Positions 8,598-16,800 of a stretch of 64,000 bases of DNA are shown here, in pieces. The notes under the pieces were generated by a model. The model worked only from the letters and a program-made list of their open reading frames with translations. It made no database searches and had not been told where the DNA came from. Origin of the DNA: Sporosarcina cascadiensis. Its GTDB lineage: Bacteria; Bacillota; Bacilli; Bacillales_A; Planococcaceae. The position numbers and the translations under genes are program-made. How positions within the stretch are numbered: position 1 is the stretch's first letter; each line of letters starts with the position of its first letter. The stretch spans positions 38,495 to 102,494 of the forward strand of contig NZ_WHVV01000012.1 in NCBI RefSeq assembly GCF_009650995.1, in the 5' to 3' direction.

Positions 8598-8954
8598 ATG
8601 AAACATATAGACTCAAATGCTTTTGAACTAGAATTTCTAAACTTTGTTAATCACTATGTTAAAGATGTGGGAGGAAAAGGACCAAAAAGGGCCGAAGTAC
8701 GTGTGGCTGGAGATACACTTATCTATTTTCTTCGTGGGATACTAACAGAGCGTGAGAAGGAACTAATAAAAAATCCAGAAGGCAGACGATTAGTAACAGA
8801 GACAAGGAGAATGTTTTTAGATCTCAATAAAGAAAATAGAATGGCGGCCTTTCAGAGCTTTTTAGATTGTGAAGTTATAGAAAACTATGAGTCATGGGAC
8901 TTTGATAACGATTCAGCAGTGGCAGTTCTAGTTTTGAACAATAAGTTATTTTAA
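8598..8954 (+). CDS. MpsC/DUF2294-family protein
   Basis: A 118-residue protein matching the DUF2294 family, now linked to MpsC of a membrane-potential-generating system in staphylococci. The typical pattern is present: GKGPKRAEVRVAGDTLIYFLRGILTEREKEL, then GRRLVTETRRMF and a C-terminal segment ending VAVLVLNN. There are no membrane segments, so it is probably cytoplasmic. AGGAGG lies 12 bases before the ATG. Its role is not known. It stands alone, AT-rich like the TRAP cluster that follows, and no partner mps genes are next to it. Confidence 0.75.
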   Translation: MKHIDSNAFELEFLNFVNHYVKDVGGKGPKRAEVRVAGDTLIYFLRGILTEREKELIKNPEGRRLVTETRRMFLDLNKENRMAAFQSFLDCEVIENYESWDFDNDSAVAVLVLNNKLF

Positions 8955-8971
8955 TTTTTTAAAAAAATCTA

Positions 8972-9000
8972 TTTACAATAGTTGAACTATTTGATATATT
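8972..9000 (+). promoter_or_regulatory. Strong sigma-A promoter with palindrome in its spacer
   Basis: TTTACA (8972-8977), a 17-base spacer and TATATT (8995-9000). The spacer carries a perfect 7-1-7 inverted repeat AATAGTT-G-AACTATT (8977-8991), a likely operator between -35 and -10. The promoter serves the leader RNA and esterase-TRAP genes that follow. Confidence 0.65.
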
Positions 9001-9006
9001 TAGAGT

Positions 9007-9132
9007 TATAAAAGGTGATCAGTGTTCCTGCGCACTAACTATGAATAGGCATTGGGTGGTCTTTAAAAGAAGACAAACCATAGCTGTTGAGATACCGCTC
9101 TTTTAAGAGGGTATATACAGCTATGGTTTTTT
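9007..9132 (+). ncRNA. Structured leader RNA with terminator hairpin (candidate riboregulator)
   Basis: From the predicted start near 9007, the leader has several short stems (AGTG/CACT around 9021-9035, CTAT-GA-ATAG at 9039-9048, GTCTT/AAGAC around 9059-9074). It ends in a long two-part terminator: AAACCATAGCTGT pairs with ACAGCTATGGTTT (9075-9087 / 9117-9129), enclosing ATACC..CTCTT / AAGAGGGTAT, followed by TTTTTT. The upstream CTATG (9039-9043) can pair with CATAG of the 5' terminator arm, which would make an antiterminator. No known riboswitch class fits. Confidence 0.5.
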
Positions 9133-9166
9133 ATGCGTTTTTCGATCGATATAAGGAGAGATATGT

Positions 9167-10099
9167 ATGATTCAAGAGGATATTATTATTGAAAAAAATA
9201 TTGTCTATGGAAAGGCTGAAAATGAGTATTTAACTGCAGATACGTTTAGATTGTCAAACTGCTCAGAAAAATCACCTGTACTTGTATTAATTCATGGAGG
9301 AGCATTTCAAACAGGTTCAAAGGAGATGTATACAGAATGGGGAGAGCGACTGGCTCGAGAGAACTATTTTGTGATGGCTATTAATTATAGGTTGGCTACA
9401 TCAACCTATGCTAGTTATCCCGAAGTGCTGGAAGATATAGAAGAAGCAATGAACTGGCTAGTTTTACACTCCAATCGATTAGACATAGATGTTAGCCGTA
9501 TTAGTATGATTGGTGATTCGGCTGGAGCATATTTGGCAGCATTATTTTCTCTGAGAAAACAACCATTTAGTTATAGAATATGTGCAGTTGTAGGAGTATA
9601 TGGTCCTTATGATTTGGTTATGGAATGTAAGAGTTTAAAAGCAGAACGAAAGATCCAAATGTTTGAGCGATTACTGGGGTTAACTTTTGAAGGAAATGAA
9701 AGGGCTTTCAAAGAGGCGTCTCCCATTTCCTTTATCAATGCTGCTGCTACTAGACCGACATTTGACACAAGCTTTTATTTGATAACAGGAAAAGAAGATA
9801 ATATCGTTAACTCTTTTCAGTCTAGAATCTTTTTTGAAAAATTGAAAGGAGCAAATATTGATGTGGAGTTAACGGAAATTGACGATATAGGTCACTTTTG
9901 GTTTAACTATATACCTGGAATTAAGGGAGGGGGAGTAGAAGATTATCCGAACAATATAATTTATCCAGACATTATTTCTTATTTGAAGAAAATAAATACT
10001 CAGGCTTGTAATGGAAACTTCTCAAGGAGACAAATTATTTCAATAGCTAAAACAGAAAATCTTCAAATATCAGATGATAAATTGGAAAAGGAGAGATAA
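9167..10099 (+). CDS. Alpha/beta hydrolase, HSL-type esterase
   Basis: A 310-residue cytoplasmic esterase/lipase-like hydrolase of the hormone-sensitive-lipase group. The oxyanion-hole motif HGGAF is at residues 44-48, and the nucleophile elbow GDSAGA has Ser at about residue 118. The acid and histidine of the triad are likely the Asp of GKEDN and the His of DIGHFWF. The natural substrate is not known. It is first in an operon with a TRAP transporter, 4 bases before the dctP gene and behind a terminator-bearing leader, so it may release an organic acid from an ester that is taken up. Within an anthranilate locus, an anthranilate ester or N-acyl anthranilate is a possible but unproven substrate. 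Confidence 0.82.
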   Translation: MIQEDIIIEKNIVYGKAENEYLTADTFRLSNCSEKSPVLVLIHGGAFQTGSKEMYTEWGERLARENYFVMAINYRLATSTYASYPEVLEDIEEAMNWLVLHSNRLDIDVSRISMIGDSAGAYLAALFSLRKQPFSYRICAVVGVYGPYDLVMECKSLKAERKIQMFERLLGLTFEGNERAFKEASPISFINAAATRPTFDTSFYLITGKEDNIVNSFQSRIFFEKLKGANIDVELTEIDDIGHFWFNYIPGIKGGGVEDYPNNIIYPDIISYLKKINTQACNGNFSRRQIISIAKTENLQISDDKLEKER

Positions 10100-10103
10100 A
10101 AGT

Positions 10104-11138
10104 ATGAAAATAGTTAATTTTAATAAACTAGCGGTTTTCACTTTGTTATGTACAATTGTATTTTTGACAGCTTGTTCTTCAGAAGGAGAGTCAGTTAATA
10201 AAGAAGATGGAGAAAATATCTCTATCGATATGTCATTATTCTACACAGAAAATGATGCATTCAGTCAATCATTTACAAAGTGGACTGAACTTGTTGAGAA
10301 AGAAACAGAAGGAAGAATTGTTTTCAACCCCCACTACTCAGCTTCTTTAGTATCTTTATTTGACACAATGGATGCTGTAAGAAATGGATCCGTAGATGCT
10401 GGCGTGTTATCAGCAGGCGCAATTTCTGGTGAAATACCTGCAATGGGTTTGTTAGAGGTGCTTGGAACATTCCAGAAAGAAGAACAATTCAAAGCTAGCT
10501 ATGAAGATATAACATTACTACTAGGTGATATCTTAGCGAAAGAAAATCTCAAATTACTATTTTGGTCTCCAGGATCAACAGATGTTTTAGCAATACACAA
10601 TAAAAAATTGCTCAAAGAAGTAGATCAGTTTAAAGACATGAAGATGAGAACTGCTGGACGCTGGCAAAGTGAGCAAATTCAAAGACTAGGCGCATCACCA
10701 GTCAGTATGGATCCTAGTGAATTATACTTAGCTCTGCAAAATGGAACAGTAGATTCAACAATACAAGCAGTCAGTTTAGCAAATTCACAAAATCTATATG
10801 AAGTTACACCAAAAATGGTGTCTTTGGGAGCTTCTTCTAATGTGATTCCATATGTTGTAAATCAAGATATCTGGGATAAAATCTCACCTGAAGATCAAGA
10901 AATTATTGAAAAAGTATCAAAACAAGTAGGTGAAGCAACTTATAGTGATTTAGGGCAAAAAGAACAAGAAGCTATTGAAAATATGAAGAAAGAAGGAGCA
11001 GAAATATATTTACTAACTAGTGATGAACAAGAAGCTTTTCAAAAAATATTCCGAAGTGTCTATGACGAAATCGCGAAAACAGCTGGAGAGGACGGACAAA
11101 AACTCCTTGAAGTATTAAAAAACAATGAAGAGGAGTGA
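10104..11138 (+). CDS. Second TRAP solute-binding lipoprotein (DctP family)
   Basis: A 344-residue extracytoplasmic binding protein with lipobox LTAC after a short hydrophobic signal. The ATG at 10104 is chosen because AAGGAGAG lies 9 bases upstream and the signal peptide begins right there; an upstream methionine at 10074 would add a charged stretch before the signal. The DctP fold is recognisable (MKMRTAGRWQSEQIQRLGASPVSM with the ligand-binding Arg, and the LYLALQNGTVDSTIQ segment), but it is only distantly similar to the protein at 2203-3231. The two transporters are thus unlikely to be recent duplicates. Confidence 0.88.
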   Translation: MKIVNFNKLAVFTLLCTIVFLTACSSEGESVNKEDGENISIDMSLFYTENDAFSQSFTKWTELVEKETEGRIVFNPHYSASLVSLFDTMDAVRNGSVDAGVLSAGAISGEIPAMGLLEVLGTFQKEEQFKASYEDITLLLGDILAKENLKLLFWSPGSTDVLAIHNKKLLKEVDQFKDMKMRTAGRWQSEQIQRLGASPVSMDPSELYLALQNGTVDSTIQAVSLANSQNLYEVTPKMVSLGASSNVIPYVVNQDIWDKISPEDQEIIEKVSKQVGEATYSDLGQKEQEAIENMKKEGAEIYLLTSDEQEAFQKIFRSVYDEIAKTAGEDGQKLLEVLKNNEEE

Positions 11139-11143
11139 TTCAT

Positions 11144-11695
11144 ATGAACAAAATTGAAACTAACATAGAACCTAAATTTATTATTGTTGTAGAGCGTATT
11201 ATGAAAAAAATAAATAATGTTTTTATAGCTTTAGCAGCAGTAATGATTATGGCATTAGTTATCATTATTGTCCAAGAAGTGATAAGGCGTTATTTCTTTA
11301 ATCAACCGTCAACTTGGGCGTTGGATATCTCTAGATTTCTATTAGTCTATGTATTTTTTCTTTCACTTGCTCCAGCTTTACAAAGCGGGGCGCATGTTAG
11401 TACTGATATGGTTACATCCAAATTGTCTCCTACTATGCAATGGATATGTAAACAAATAGCTTACTGTTTGACGATAATTTACGGAATAATTCTATTTTGG
11501 CAAGTACTTATGCCTACTATTCAAGTATTTTCCAATAATCGTATTTTTCCAATAGTCATTGAAGTACCAATGAAATATGTTTATGTAATTGCTCCCATTG
11601 GAACAGCACAATTTGTGATAACATCAATAATTTGTTTAATACTCACTTTTTATCGAGAACGAATATTATTGAAAAACCTCAACAAGTCAATTTAG
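11144..11695 (+). CDS. Second TRAP small permease (DctQ family)
   Basis: A 183-residue protein with four membrane helices and the DctQ signature VIRRYFFNQPSTWALDISRFLLVYVFFLSLAPALQSGAHV. The ATG at 11144 has AGGAG 8 bases before it; a GTG at 11135 overlapping the previous stop is the alternative. It has about 30 residues before the first helix, longer than in the first TRAP system. Confidence 0.87.
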   Translation: MNKIETNIEPKFIIVVERIMKKINNVFIALAAVMIMALVIIIVQEVIRRYFFNQPSTWALDISRFLLVYVFFLSLAPALQSGAHVSTDMVTSKLSPTMQWICKQIAYCLTIIYGIILFWQVLMPTIQVFSNNRIFPIVIEVPMKYVYVIAPIGTAQFVITSIICLILTFYRERILLKNLNKSI

Positions 11696-11740
11696 AGTAA
11701 ACACCATGGGTTGTTGTGATTATAGATTGGAGTGAGTAGG

Positions 11741-13039
11741 TTGGAGTCATTTCTTTTGTTTTTAGCTTTTATTATTGTTTTGATGATCTTTTTATCAATT
11801 GGATTACCAGTTGCTGTTTCTATGGGATTAGTAGGAACTCTGGGAGTCTTTATATTCTTTTCCCCTAATGTATTAAGTCAATTGGCAACTATTACCCTTG
11901 CACAATCCAGTAGTTTTATCTTAGTTGTTGTTCCGTTATTTATATTAATGTCTGAGATAATTTCTGCTTCACCAATTGGTTCACAATTGTTTCGTACTAC
12001 TCAACTATGGCTCGGACGTGTACCGGGTGCTTTAGCAATGGGAACAATATTAACTAGCACTGGTTTCTCAGCAGTTTGTGGTTCAAGTCCGGTAACAGCT
12101 GCGACTGTTGGTAAAATGGCAGTTCCTGAGATGATTAAAAATGGTTATGACCCAAAGTTAGCTTATGGATCTACAGCCGCTGGGGGAACGTTAGGGATTT
12201 TGATCCCACCAAGTGTGGCCTTAATTATGTACGGTGTGATAACGGAAACTTCAATAGGAGATTTGTTTATTGCAGGATTCTTGCCAGGTCTGATGATTGC
12301 AGGTTTACTTTGTTTGACGATTTTAGTAATGATTATGCGTAATCCGAGCTTAGCTCCTGTTCAAAAGACGAAAAGTAGTTGGAAAGAGCGTTTTGTTTCC
12401 TTGCGATCTGTCTTACCAATTCTAGTTTTAGTAGTTTTGGTAATGGGTTCTATTTATACGGGAGTAACTACCCCAACAGAGTCCGCGGCGGTAGGGGCAG
12501 CAGTAGCATTTGCAATTGTTGCGGTAATGGGTTACTTTTCCAGAAAGAATTTTAAGCAAATATTCGTAAATACCGTGCATACAACGGGAATGTTTCTTTT
12601 TTTAATTATAGGAGGAATGTTTAGTTCTTTTATTTTAAATCGTCTGGGTATACCGCAAGGCATGGCTGAAATGCTATTAGGATTTGATTTAGAGCCTTGG
12701 ATGATCCTTGTATTAATCAATGTACTATTAGTTATTTTAGGGATGTTTTTAGATCCAATGAGCATTTTAGTAATCATTATTCCAATCTTTTTCCCAACTG
12801 TAATGGCGTTAGGTTACCATCCGGTCTGGTTTGGAATTATGGTAACGATTAATGTGGAAATTGCGGCAATAACTCCACCCGTAGGTTTTAATATATTCGT
12901 ATTAAAGTCAGTTCTACCAGATGCTAAGTTATCAGATATTATTAAGGGATCCCTTATATTTGTCATACCGTTAGTAATAGGTTTAATTCTCATTATATTG
13001 TTCCCGGATATTGTTCTTTATTTACCGAACAAAATGTAA
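11741..13039 (+). CDS. Second TRAP large permease (DctM family)
   Basis: A 432-residue polytopic permease with the DctM motifs GFSAVCGSSPVTAATVGKMAVPEM, LGILIPPSVALIMYGVI and ITPPVGFNIFV. The TTG at 11741 is preferred because GGAGTGAG sits 5-6 bases before it and the protein then starts in the usual way just before the first helix; a GTG at 11732 has no properly spaced site. No clear terminator follows. The next 220 bases carry the operator and promoter of the ring-cleavage operon. Confidence 0.9.
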   Translation: MESFLLFLAFIIVLMIFLSIGLPVAVSMGLVGTLGVFIFFSPNVLSQLATITLAQSSSFILVVVPLFILMSEIISASPIGSQLFRTTQLWLGRVPGALAMGTILTSTGFSAVCGSSPVTAATVGKMAVPEMIKNGYDPKLAYGSTAAGGTLGILIPPSVALIMYGVITETSIGDLFIAGFLPGLMIAGLLCLTILVMIMRNPSLAPVQKTKSSWKERFVSLRSVLPILVLVVLVMGSIYTGVTTPTESAAVGAAVAFAIVAVMGYFSRKNFKQIFVNTVHTTGMFLFLIIGGMFSSFILNRLGIPQGMAEMLLGFDLEPWMILVLINVLLVILGMFLDPMSILVIIIPIFFPTVMALGYHPVWFGIMVTINVEIAAITPPVGFNIFVLKSVLPDAKLSDIIKGSLIFVIPLVIGLILIILFPDIVLYLPNKM

Positions 13040-13084
13040 TATGAGAAAAAAATGATTGGAAATATTTTTTAGGATAATTCTAAC

Positions 13085-13103
13085 TATTTCACATGGTGAA
13101 ATA
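13085..13103. promoter_or_regulatory. Candidate operator of the 3-hydroxyanthranilate operon
   Basis: TATTTCAC-ATG-GTGAAATA is a perfect 8-3-8 palindrome. It abuts TTGATA (13104-13109), a plausible -35, about 170 bases before the first gene. The sequence CTATTTCAYATRGTGAAATAT is shared with the site at 5068-5086, and the TTTCA-N5-TGAAA core with 1087-1101. Confidence 0.65.
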
Positions 13104-13259
13104 TTGATATAGAATGATGTATGCGTTTTCATTTATAGTTAGAGTACAGCTAGTAAAGTAAGAGAGGGTGTTGTGTTTATCGTGATTCTGCATTAGTGAA
13201 GGCACAAAACATATTCATTCGGCTTACAAAAAATAAACTAAAATAATGGAGGGTTTCAA

Positions 13260-13805
13260 ATGACAACTTCAACAATCAAAACTTTAAAGGCGTTCAACCT
13301 ATTACAGTGGATCGAGGACAATAAAGATGCGCTGCAGCCACCAGTCAACAACAAGGTTTTATGGGAAGATTCAGAATTTATTTGTATGATTTTAGGCGGG
13401 CCAAACAGACGGCGCGATTTTCATGTGGACCCTTCTGAAGAATTTTTCTATCAAATTAAAGGCAGCTGCTTTGTCGAAGTGATCAACTTTGAAGGCAAGC
13501 GTGAAGTAGTGGAAGTGAAAGAGGGGGAAGTATTCATGCTTCCAGCTATGATGCCGCACTCCCCGCACCGTATTGCTGATACGTACGGGCTTGTAATTGA
13601 GCGTAAACGCGATCAAGGTGAACTGGAAGATTTTGTTTGGTTCTGTGAAAACTGTGACCAAGAGATGCATAAAAAGACTATTCAACTAACTGATATTGGA
13701 ACACAGGTTAAAGCGGCAATCGAAGAGTTCAACGGCAGTGAAGAATTACGTACATGTAATCATTGCGGTCACGTAATGTCTGAAGAAGTAGGGTTGTGGA
13801 AATGA
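13260..13805 (+). CDS. nbaC: 3-Hydroxyanthranilate 3,4-dioxygenase
   Basis: A 181-residue cupin dioxygenase that opens the ring of 3-hydroxyanthranilate to 2-amino-3-carboxymuconate semialdehyde. Fe(II) ligands are visible as His55, Glu61 and His100 (DFHVDPSEE and PHSPHR). Substrate-binding residues expected from the Cupriavidus enzyme are in place (Arg51, Arg104, Glu114). The C-terminal rubredoxin-like iron site of the bacterial enzymes is present as Cys129/Cys132 and Cys166/Cys169. It is the first gene of an eight-gene operon and has GGAGG 9 bases before the ATG. Its stop overlaps the next start (ATGA). The presence of all these residues makes the assignment firm. Confidence 0.96.
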   Translation: MTTSTIKTLKAFNLLQWIEDNKDALQPPVNNKVLWEDSEFICMILGGPNRRRDFHVDPSEEFFYQIKGSCFVEVINFEGKREVVEVKEGEVFMLPAMMPHSPHRIADTYGLVIERKRDQGELEDFVWFCENCDQEMHKKTIQLTDIGTQVKAAIEEFNGSEELRTCNHCGHVMSEEVGLWK

Positions 13806-14812
13806 GAGTAGACTTCCATACACATATCATTCCTGAAGATATTCCTGATTTTGTGGAAAAGTTTGGCGGCGGACGCTGGCCGACTTTAGAAAAAACATGT
13901 TCTTGTGGAGCTAATATTATGGTGGAAGGTAAAGTCTTCCGTGAAGTGACAGATCAAGTGTGGAGTCCTGAAAAACGTATTGAAGACATGGATGCTGAAG
14001 GCGTGGACATTCAAGTCTTGTCTCCAATCCCTGTGACATTTTCTTATTGGGCAGATGGCAAACAAGCAGAAGAAATGTCAAAAATCCAAAATGACTTTAT
14101 CGCAAAAACGGTTAAACAGTATCCAGATCGTTTTATCGGTCTGGGAACGGTCCCCTTGCAAGACGTGGAAGTATCCATTCGTGAAATGGAAAGATGCGTT
14201 AAGGAGCTTGGATTGAAAGGCATAGAAATCGGTACCAATATCAATGGAAAGAACTTGGATGATCCCGATTTCACGAAGTTCTTTGAAATGGCAGAAAAGT
14301 GGGAAGTTCCATTGTTCGTACATCCATGGGAGACTCTCGGTAAAGACAGAATGCCGCGTCATAATTTCATGTATACAGTAGGAATGCCAAGCGAGACGGC
14401 GTTAGCTGCTGCGAGCTTGATCAACGGAGGCGTAATGGAAAAGTTTCCGAAGCTGAAAGTTTGCTTTGCGCACGGCGGAGGCTCCTTCCCGTATATCTTG
14501 CCGCGGTTAGACCAAGGCTGGAAGGTTTGGCCGCATTTGAGACAGACGAAAGAACTGCCTAGCTTTTATGCAAAGAACTTTTACTTTGATTCTTTGAATT
14601 ATGATCCGTTAAATCTTAATTTTATGATAGATCGCTTTGGTCATGAAAAAATTGTGATGGGTTCTGACTATCCGTTCCTGCTGCGGGAAATACCGCCGGG
14701 GAAAGTAGTTGACGACACGGTGAATCTTTCTGATAAACAAAGAAAAGCGATCCTGGGCGGAAACGCACTGGATTTCCTAAACATATCTGTAAAGGAAGAG
14801 ATGAAAAAATGA
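13802..14812 (+). CDS. nbaD: 2-Amino-3-carboxymuconate-6-semialdehyde decarboxylase
   Basis: A 336-residue amidohydrolase-superfamily decarboxylase (ACMSD) that turns ACMS into 2-aminomuconate semialdehyde before it can cyclise to quinolinate. Zn ligands are visible: HTH at residues 6-8, the His of FVHPWE, the AHGGG histidine, and the Asp of MGSDYPF. The ATG at 13802 overlaps the dioxygenase stop by four bases; a GTG two codons earlier is the alternative start. Its own stop overlaps the next gene in the same way. Confidence 0.95.
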   Translation: MRVDFHTHIIPEDIPDFVEKFGGGRWPTLEKTCSCGANIMVEGKVFREVTDQVWSPEKRIEDMDAEGVDIQVLSPIPVTFSYWADGKQAEEMSKIQNDFIAKTVKQYPDRFIGLGTVPLQDVEVSIREMERCVKELGLKGIEIGTNINGKNLDDPDFTKFFEMAEKWEVPLFVHPWETLGKDRMPRHNFMYTVGMPSETALAAASLINGGVMEKFPKLKVCFAHGGGSFPYILPRLDQGWKVWPHLRQTKELPSFYAKNFYFDSLNYDPLNLNFMIDRFGHEKIVMGSDYPFLLREIPPGKVVDDTVNLSDKQRKAILGGNALDFLNISVKEEMKK

Positions 14813-15255
14813 CGCCTGAAGAAAAATTGAAAGAGTTAGGGTTGGAACTGCCTCCATTACGTCCTTCACATGGAGATTATGTTCGATGCGTACGTACAGG
14901 AAACTTATTATTCACAGCCGGACAGGGCGTAGATCAGTACCACGGAAAACTGGGAAGAGACCTAACTGTCGAAGAAGGATATTTGGCAGCCCAGCAATCG
15001 ATGTTGAACTTAATCAGTGTAGTGAAAGAAGAAATTGGTGAACTGAGCAAAGTGAAGCAATTCGTGAAAGTTCTAGGCATGGTCAACAGCACAGAAGATT
15101 TCACGGATCAGCCGAAAGTGATGAACGGTGCTTCTGACTTAATCGGCAAAGTGTTTGGTGAAAAAGGAAAGCATGGACGGTCGGCAGTTGGAATGTCGCA
15201 GCTCCCTAACAATACTGCAATAGAAATTGAGATGATCATCGAGATTGAAGACTAG
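14809..15255 (+). CDS. nbaF: RidA-family protein, probable 2-aminomuconate deaminase
   Basis: A 148-residue member of the RidA/YjgF/UK114 family, slightly longer than housekeeping RidA (about 125). Within 3-hydroxyanthranilate operons of Pseudomonas (nbaF, amnD) such proteins deaminate 2-aminomuconate to 2-oxo-3-hexenedioate (4-oxalocrotonate). The typical FTAGQGVD and the VKVLGMVNSTEDF segment are visible. Assignment as the pathway deaminase rests mainly on its place between the decarboxylase and the semialdehyde dehydrogenase, with a four-base overlap upstream. General imine deaminase activity is also possible. Confidence 0.88.
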   Translation: MTPEEKLKELGLELPPLRPSHGDYVRCVRTGNLLFTAGQGVDQYHGKLGRDLTVEEGYLAAQQSMLNLISVVKEEIGELSKVKQFVKVLGMVNSTEDFTDQPKVMNGASDLIGKVFGEKGKHGRSAVGMSQLPNNTAIEIEMIIEIED

Positions 15256-15265
15256 GAGGAATACC

Positions 15266-16735
15266 GTGGCCAAAGAATTAGTAGCGGACAACACGACTGT
15301 CCAGGATGCAAAACTATTTATTGACGGACAATACGTAGATGCAATTTCAGGAGAAACATTTGATACGATCAATCCGGCAACCAACCAAAAACTTGCTACA
15401 GTCGCCAAGGGCGGAGAAGAAGATGCCAACCGTGCGATCGAGGCGGCACATAAAGCATTCACAAGTGGAATCTGGAGTAATATGCCGGTTGAAAAACGTT
15501 CAGAAATCCTTTGCCGTATGGCAGATTTGATTCTTGAAAATGTCGAAGAACTTGCGTATGTTGAGACATTAGATGTCGGAAAACCAATTCGTGAAAGCCG
15601 TGAGTTCGATATTCCGCGTGCCGCATCTAACTTCCGCTTCTTTGCTGAAATGGCGAAATATATGGTGCACGAACATTATGACATGGCAAACCATATGTCC
15701 TATGTACAATACGCTCCGGCAGGTGTAACAAGTTTGATTATTCCTTGGAATCTACCGTTCATGCAAATGACGTGGAAAGCATCCGCTGCACTCGCGGCCG
15801 GAAATACAGTCGTCATCAAACCGGCCTCTGATACACCATTAAGTGCAGTATTGCTTGGGAAGATTGCGAATGAAGCCGGTTTGCCTCCAGGTGTTCTGAA
15901 CATTATTACAGGTCCGGGAAGTACAGTTGGAACTGTAATGGCGAAGCATCCATATGTTCAGCGAATTTCATTTGTTGGCGAATCAGAGACAGGGAAGACC
16001 GTTATGCGTAATGCTGCGGAAAACCTGACACCAGTTTCATTGGAATTAGGCGGGAAGTCAGCAAATATCGTATTTGAAGATGCGGATTTGGATGAAGCGG
16101 TCGAAGGATCGATCGAAGCGATCTTCCGTAACCAAGGCGAAATTTGTCTGGCAGGTTCACGAATTCTGGTTCAAGAAGGAATCTACGAAAAATTCCTTGA
16201 AAAGTTTGTGGCAGCAGTGAAAAACATTAAAGTCGGCGATCCGACAGACGAGTCTACAGATATGGGAGCGCTTGTTTCAAGAAGTCATTTGAAAGAAGTT
16301 GCGGACTATGTCCAAATCGGACTGGATGAGGGCGCCAAACTTGCTTACGGCGGTAAATTGGTAGAAGGTTTGCCTGAAGGCAACTTTTATGAGCCGACAG
16401 TACTGTATGATGTAAATAATAAAATGCGTGTCGCACAAGAAGAGATTTTCGGGCCGGTACCTGTCATCATTCCTTTCAAGACAGAAGAAGAAGCGATTGA
16501 TATTGCTAATGACTCTATCTATGGATTAGCTGGAGTGGTTTGGACGAATGATCTTCGACGCGGCCAGCGTGTAACGTCTCAAGTACACTCAGGTTTACTA
16601 TGGGTAAACTGCTGGTACGTCCGTGATCTGCGTACTCCATTCGGAGGAGCAAAAGCAAGCGGAATCGGAAGAGAAGGCGGCCGCCACAGCTTTGATTTCT
16701 ACACAGAGGCGAAGACTATTACAATTAAAAAATAA
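15266..16735 (+). CDS. nbaE: 2-Aminomuconate-6-semialdehyde dehydrogenase
   Basis: A 489-residue NAD+-dependent aldehyde dehydrogenase oxidising 2-aminomuconate semialdehyde to 2-aminomuconate. The general-base Glu is in VSLELGGKSANIV and the catalytic Cys in NQGEICLAGSRILV. The C-terminal PFGGAKASGIGREGG belongs to the hydroxymuconic/aminomuconic semialdehyde dehydrogenase group. The GTG at 15266 is preferred because TAGGAGGA lies 6 bases upstream; a TTG at 15245 lies within the previous gene. A weak hairpin-like stretch (16741-16780) lies in the 65-base gap to the next gene. Confidence 0.93.
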   Translation: MAKELVADNTTVQDAKLFIDGQYVDAISGETFDTINPATNQKLATVAKGGEEDANRAIEAAHKAFTSGIWSNMPVEKRSEILCRMADLILENVEELAYVETLDVGKPIRESREFDIPRAASNFRFFAEMAKYMVHEHYDMANHMSYVQYAPAGVTSLIIPWNLPFMQMTWKASAALAAGNTVVIKPASDTPLSAVLLGKIANEAGLPPGVLNIITGPGSTVGTVMAKHPYVQRISFVGESETGKTVMRNAAENLTPVSLELGGKSANIVFEDADLDEAVEGSIEAIFRNQGEICLAGSRILVQEGIYEKFLEKFVAAVKNIKVGDPTDESTDMGALVSRSHLKEVADYVQIGLDEGAKLAYGGKLVEGLPEGNFYEPTVLYDVNNKMRVAQEEIFGPVPVIIPFKTEEEAIDIANDSIYGLAGVVWTNDLRRGQRVTSQVHSGLLWVNCWYVRDLRTPFGGAKASGIGREGGRHSFDFYTEAKTITIKK

Positions 16736-16800
16736 AACGAACAGCGAAAGGTGGCATTGCGCCCGCCTTTTGTTGTTTTCGAGCAGGAGGAGGAAGTACC

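Noticed and set aside
9051..9075. GGGTGGT in the esterase leader as part of a T-box
   Set aside because: There is no stem I or specifier loop, the leader is too short, the ACCGCG part does not follow, and no amino acid gene is downstream.
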